In this document: positions 58,841-64,000 of the stretch, in pieces
How positions within the stretch are numbered: position 1 is the stretch's first letter
How the letters are laid out: every line of letters starts with the position of its first letter
DNA from: Liolophura sinensis
Taxonomy: Eukaryota > Mollusca > Polyplacophora > Chitonida > Chitonidae
Length of the DNA: 64,000 nucleotides
Direction: 5' to 3'
Assembly: GCF_032854445.1 (NCBI RefSeq)
Contig: NC_088295.1
Span: forward strand, 69,223,058-69,287,057
Position numbers and translations under genes: made by a program
Notes under the pieces: model-generated
Seen by the model: the letters and a program-made list of their open reading frames with translations, nothing else
Databases searched by the model: none
Told to the model about the DNA's origin: nothing

Positions 58841-58886
58841 GCTCTAACTAGTGGGCGGAAGGATATTCTATGCCTACATTCCCAAG

Positions 58887-61800
58887 ATGGCTCCATTTCT
58901 CCAGTGCCTGACGTCCACGCTTATTTGCCTGATCCAGCTATGCATCAGCACCTCTGCCAGTCTCCAAAGTTACGGGTAAGGCTTCAAGTCAAGGAAAGCT
59001 GTATACAGTGTGGTTCCTATATACTGTGATATACCATCTTGTAGGTAAGTTTATTCTATATACTAGAACCTGTAGCTGATTGTCTATAGTCCACGTTTTT
59101 TCTTTAATGTTTTTTTTTTGTAGGGGAGTACACTATAAGAAAACCACTAACGTCTGGGGTCTGGTGTGAAATACTGCATGGTGTTCCATCGTCAAAGGCC
59201 AAATTATTACAATTTCGATAGAGCGAAAACAAAATATCTGGCCCATGAGAAAAAAAAAAACAACACATTATGCGCATTACAACTGAGTTGTTCAGCATAT
59301 GCGTTCATGACTTATGATGAGTTTATTACTAAATTATTAATGACAGAAAATGACACACTAGTTGCTTTGTTCTGCCTGCAAAAAGCCATTAATATTCCAC
59401 TAGTACCACATATGCTTTGGGGAAAACACCATCTATGTTTTCCATACAACATTTCAACAGGGCATATTTCATAAGTACATCTTTACAACAAAAGACTAAT
59501 GACTCTGAAAACAGTTGAGGTGTATATAAATAAAGTTCTCATAACTCTTAACTAAGAAAGACACACAGTAGCCCAATTGAGTTTAAAATCTTACAACATG
59601 CATGCACGAGAATGTTAACTGGTAAAGGTGAGCTTAATCGTACCAAGTAACTTTTGAAGATCGTTTTTACTTTGTACTGGTCATTTGTGGCAGTTGGTGA
59701 GAACAGACATTTAACCACTGTAATGTGCCTTTAACCATTTCAACAGGAATAACGTATGTTCCAAAACGTGTACCGAAGCCTATACGCAAGTGGTGCGTAC
59801 GTCTTCTGACTGTGGTTTCGCAGGATGGTCCACCTGTACAGCATACAGGTAAAGGTACAATTTGGATGAACCAGTATAGTACGTATATATGTTGATCGAT
59901 GTTCAGTTTCGGTTTACCAACAGGAGGTTTAATAGAAATATTGAAAAGGTAGGTGGTTTACCAATTCAAGAGAGTATTTCATGACTACTCGAACGATATA
60001 TTTGGTCACATCGGACAAATTCATATTATTTGTCCCTTCATATGTGAAGCTACTACATTTGCGAACTGCCTCGTTAAAGAGTTTGAAACGGTAATCTAAG
60101 AAAGGGAAAAAAGCAGGACACAGCTACACATTCGGCCAACAGAGTTTAATAAACAATTACATGTTATAAGTAGCTGCAGCAAATAAAACTTATCCACCTG
60201 GATTTTAGTTTTTATTTTGTGCACTTCAACTGTTCATGGCCTGCATTCGTTCTATGTTTTAATAATATCTTATTTTATTTCGTTTACAGATCTGGGTCGT
60301 TTGAAAGATCAGCCGTATGTTACGAATGTTGCCCTGGTTGGACTACCGAAGAAGGATCTGTACACTGTGATATAGGTATAACACCAAGCTTAGACAAGAA
60401 AGCAACTACCTTTGGTGGACTAGACAAGAAAGCAACTGCCTTACGTGGGCTAGACAACATAGCAACTATCTTCTCAGGACTAGACAATACAGCAACTACC
60501 TTCTCAGGACTAGACAATACAGCAACTACTTTACGTGGACCAGACAATGCAGTATCTACCTTTTGTGGATTAAATAATACAGTATCTCATCTGGTGATAA
60601 AGTGCACACACGAATAGAATCCTCATAATACCGACAAAATCAACACTTTGTATATTGTCTTGTTCTTCATAGCGTCTTGTTTCGGACTGGCCCCTAAAGG
60701 TACTTGTCGGAATGGTGGCCGTTGTCTGCGTCCAGACGTGTGTTCATGTCCAACAGGAACAGCGCTACCAGAGTGTCAAGGTACGAGTTGTCCATGTCAT
60801 CGTCACAGTGCTAAAGGGCTGCATATTTCGTCTGTAAAGTAATAAATATTGGTATAAAATAAATTTATCCGCTAATTCTGAAACTCCTTTATCAGTTTCA
60901 GCCATATCATGACCACACCTTCTATTTTCGGCAGGATAGTCCAAATACCACCATATTTATAAATGCTCCACCAATGCAGCCGCTGTGAGCTCATGCTGAC
61001 GTGGCCGTGCGTGGAAGGTCTCACAGCAACAAGCGGATGGTCGTGGGTTTCCTCCAGGCTCTACCCGGTTTCCACCTACCATAATCTTGACCGCCATCGT
61101 ATAAGTGAAATATTTGTGGCGTAAAACACCAATGAAATAAATAAATAAATCAACGCCATACCATACCATAATCACCAACTCAACAACAACACTGACCGCT
61201 AGGTATCGCCGTTTTGACGCCGGCTGATTACTATATCAACATTAGATAGTTATTTCGCTTCAGATATTGACGAATGCCTAACTGACAACGGAGGATGTGA
61301 TGATACATGTCAAAACAACGTTGGTAGTTTCCAATGCAAATGTTTCACAGGGAGAGGCCTTGTCGATGACAAACACTGTGCACGTAAGTATCGCATCTAT
61401 AAGGCTATTGCCTGTAAACCATAAATCATATTATACAGGTCCATATATTAAAGGAGGAAATTTAAATACCAAACAAATACCATTGAAAAGAGTATACATT
61501 TCCTCGCAGGTGCATGCCATAAAAAACTAGTCCTGAAGTCTTCTGTGTTGGGAGGCGAATTGCCGTCGGAAAACGCCGAAGTAGGCCTACAGTTCGTACA
61601 TTTCCGGTAGAACTCTTCTTCCCAGAGGGTAGCGAGCAGTACAGTTCGTTTTCCGCTTGACTATCGGGAAACTGGAATGTTGGAGTGGGTTCCGAGTTTA
61701 CACGAACAAGCCGGCAGTTTTAACGACTCTCACTGGCTGAGAGGCAACACACCCCCAGCATAAATTACAGGGTGTTGAAGATGGAGGAGGCGATGGAGGA

Positions 61801-63834
61801 GGCGATTTATGCCAGCTTTACCGTTTTCAAGCTTTATGTGTATGGCGAGGAAAAATCGCCAAATTATGCAGCATGCACCATCAGACAGAAAAAAAAATAC
61901 ACCATCACACAGAGAAAAAAAATTACATCGTTACATCTTACATCTGTCTAATTTACATTCTCAGCGATATGCTTTGGCCAAGCCCCTGGAAAGTGCCAGA
62001 ATGGAGGGACTTGTGTAGGCATCGACAAGTGTGAATGTCTTGTAGGCACCAAAGCTCCAACCTGCGAAGGTAAGTGATGAAACATTCATTTATTAGAAAT
62101 CACCTGCATCTTTAATTTGAAGAGGGCTTTAAGTGAATACTTTTTAAACATTTGCATAAGCAGAATAGAATCCTATCTGAGCTCAATTGACAAGAGGTCA
62201 GATTTCACCATCTATGTGCTAACTATCATACTGTGATGGGTTATACTCTCCATTCTGTAATCTTCTGCCAAGAAGACTTTTCTCAGCAAAAATCGTTAGT
62301 AAACCTTTGTATTGTGATTCAGCTATCAACTATCCAAGATAAAACATAGTATTGTTCAGTTATATATCAATCGCATACTTAGCGGACTTGCTTGGAGTTT
62401 TTACGTCGAGCTCAAAAATTTTTCAATGGGATGACAATGACGAGTCATTACATGTAGGTGTGTGTACATATACTGTGTCTTCTGGTGGCAGAGCGAGTCC
62501 ATGCAGCCTATAGTGCTGCCGGCACTGAAGTATCTTTTCGAAAACAATAACCATAGAACTCCACCCAATCACAATACACTGACCCCGGGTCAAACAGCCC
62601 TGTTTCTTTGCGTCCATGCGTCGAAACAGACACTCGTATTCCAGACGTCAACCAAAACGAACGTTCCGGGGCAATAATCAGAAGGCCAATTCCCAGTACG
62701 ACATTTAACACAAAGTACCAAAGCCATGTACAAAGCATCAAACCCAAAGTTTCAAAGGGGATATAACAAAATATACAAATATTCTTATGTGCAAGGTAAA
62801 TATAATACGCGGGATATCTCTGACTTGCAGCAAAACCTTCATATTTCATTATCTAATTGACCGATTGATATATTCAACATATTCCAGTTGTGATATTATT
62901 CCAGAGAGTTTTATCTATCTTTTTGACGATTGCATTGCATTCTGCTTATATGTCCAGACGTGCATGGTTGCAGTTTATTTATTTATTTATTTATTCAGAC
63001 GTGAATGAGTGCTTAGGGGAGCATAGCTGTTCGCACCAGTGCGTCAACACACTGGGAACCTACACGTGCACATGTAACCCTGGCTACGGGTTGCTGAGTA
63101 ACAAGAAACACTGCTCGCGTGAGTACGCTTAGGAATCGCCAAGATGACAGCTAATCATGAGCCTTAGCCTTCACCTATGACCATTTTCTTAAGCTGTGGA
63201 TATATTCACATATTTATTTATTTATTTTTACGTCGTACTCAGGAATATTTCTCATACACGACGCATGACTATATTCTGGTGGGAGCAAATGGGGCAGAAA
63301 TGATCATCTTTTGTACTACAGACACAGTCTATTATAGTTATCAGTGTGTAGGGCCCTATATTGTCCAAAGCAAACCCTGACATTTTATAGCTGGGTTTAT
63401 ACGAATGAACCATATATTGTGGACCAAGCACTGATGCCATGGAACACGCGGCTAACTTTACAAATGCGCGGGTGTGATTAACGAAATGCTATGAGAATTG
63501 CTTCATAATGCCATGAAAATTGCTTCATTATGTATTTGGGGCAGGTTATTTTACAACATGGTTGAACGCATTGCACAAAACCCTCTCGCTGATTGTTCCA
63601 TCGACAAAAATTACCAATTTTTGAAGTATGTCTTTAAGTCATGATTTTCATCACTTTTTATTTTACCCTAAAACTGCACAGGGTACTTTGGAGCAAAGCG
63701 AAATTTAGTGTATACAATTTGTCTTTCAGCTGTATGCTATGGAGAAGAACCTGGAAAGTGCAGTTTTGGTAACAAGTGTATAAGCCCCGATAAGTGTGAC
63801 TGTAAAGAAGGATTCTCCCAACCTGACTGTGCAG
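58887..63834 (+). CDS. Secreted EMI-domain protein with alternating EGF and calcium-binding EGF modules, 5' part
   Basis: Exons: 58887-58975, 59747-59848, 60290-60375, 60673-60780, 61264-61383, 61965-62069, 62999-63118, 63730-63834; phases join for 278 residues and the reading frame continues past the edge. Residues 1-25 form a signal peptide (hydrophobic LICLIQLCIS, then SA). Residues 33-90 form an EMI domain, with cysteines at 34, 38, 52, 60, 74, 77, 78 and 90 and the hallmark CCPGW at 77-81. Then come EGF (94-128), calcium-binding EGF starting DIDEC (129-168), EGF (169-203), calcium-binding EGF starting DVNEC (204-243) and EGF (244-278). Each module is one exon with phase 1-1 borders, so units can be shuffled or duplicated in frame. 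Both calcium-binding modules keep the C-x-N-x4-[FY]-x-C-x-C hydroxylation consensus. The architecture recalls MEGF6, but orthology cannot be set from this fragment. An extracellular, disulfide-rich product is expected. Confidence 0.88.
60390..60590 (+). repeat. 30-bp coding-phase minisatellite in an EMI/EGF gene intron
   Basis: Six and a half units of 30 bp starting at 60390, 60420, 60450, 60480, 60510, 60540 and 60570. Each starts like CTAGACAATACAGCAACTAC. In the frame of the preceding exon they encode a decapeptide of the type LDNTATTFSG, and the frame stays open to a TAG at 60615-60617. Confidence 0.9.
60960..61154 (+). mobile_element. SINE family S1, partial head
   Basis: CCACCAATGCAGCCGCTGTGAGC, then GGATGGTCGTGGGTTTCC, CTACCCGGTTTCC and the tail AATAAATAAATAAATC. 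It lies in an EMI/EGF gene intron. Confidence 0.8.
61452..61885. mobile_element. Family T1 element, truncated copy in the EMI/EGF gene intron
   Basis: Matches the T1 element from its left tip (after TTAA at 61448-61451), with an internal deletion near 61525. It runs to about 61885, where an A-rich stretch replaces the right end. The intron lies between exons at 61383 and 61965. Confidence 0.8.
62388..62660 (-). mobile_element. SINE family S3-like, diverged copy
   Basis: The tail GTTTTTACGTCGAGCTCAAA, the GCACTGAAG segment and ACAATACACTGACC followed by CAGCCCTGTTTC correspond in order to S3 and the 1683 copy. It lies in an EMI/EGF gene intron. Confidence 0.5.
63210..63300 (-). mobile_element. 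SINE tail fragment
   Basis: ATTTATTTATTTTTACGTCG followed by ACTCAGGAATATTTCTCATA and a short S1-like body. The rest is missing. It lies in an EMI/EGF gene intron. Confidence 0.55.
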
Positions 63835-64000
63835 GTAAGGGCTCCGTAAAGCATTTCCATCAAACGTGTTGTTGGGAACAGAACCAAGAGACAAATGTGT
63901 CATCAATGTGTACTTCTATAAGCCCAAGTCATCACATTGAACACAATTCCTTAAAGAAAAAGATTTCCAAAAATCAAAGTAGGCATCAGTACTTTGTACT

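Noticed and set aside
60320..60547. Minus-strand ORF with VVAVLSSPEK repeats
   Set aside because: It is the antisense of the 30-bp minisatellite; a multiple-of-three unit keeps several frames open by chance. The sense frame is preferred because it continues from an EMI exon.

Overview
The window is animal nuclear DNA. Its genes are split into many short exons with GT-AG introns, and it is AT-rich and full of TA/CA microsatellites, tRNA-derived SINEs and small inverted-repeat (MITE-like) elements. The SINE 3' tails (consensus GTGAAATATTCTTGAGTACG followed by GCGTAAAACACCAATCAAATAAATAAA-like sequence) and the protein similarities suggest a spiralian such as a mollusc or brachiopod. I cannot name the species from sequence alone.

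Four protein-coding genes are supported, three of them by continuous exon phase. (1) 95-15041, minus strand: the 5' part of a PP6 regulatory subunit gene (SAPS family, PPP6R). Sixteen coding exons give 572 residues and the gene runs off the left edge. (2) 28473-38001, minus strand: a complete hormone-sensitive lipase gene (LIPE), nine coding exons and 805 residues with an intact catalytic site. (3) 39628-51726, plus strand: a complete DCAF8-type WD40 gene, thirteen coding exons and 721 residues. (4) 58887-63834, plus strand: the start of a secreted EMI/EGF-repeat protein, eight exons and 278 residues, running off the right edge.

LIPE and DCAF8 are head to head, with start codons about 1.6 kb apart. 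The first two coding exons and a 5' UTR exon of the PPP6R gene are present twice (14677-16099 and 17700-19127). The copies are nearly identical and frame-compatible, so this is either a recent tandem duplication or an assembly artefact. A CpG-containing promoter-like stretch lies between them. The gene-poor interval from about 19.1 to 28.5 kb holds a decayed Tc1/mariner transposase, an inverted-repeat element, SINEs and a long TA tract. The gap from about 54 to 58.8 kb holds SINEs, a TTAA-flanked element and an 89-bp tandem repeat.

The genes do not form one pathway: phosphatase targeting, lipid mobilisation, CUL4-DDB1 ubiquitin ligase substrate recognition and an extracellular matrix-type protein. 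The main points of interest are the PPP6R 5' duplication with a GC-AG first coding intron, a decapeptide repeat encoded in frame by an intron of the EMI/EGF gene, a minisatellite that carries copies of a LIPE splice acceptor, and several inverted-repeat element families, two of them flanked by TTAA.
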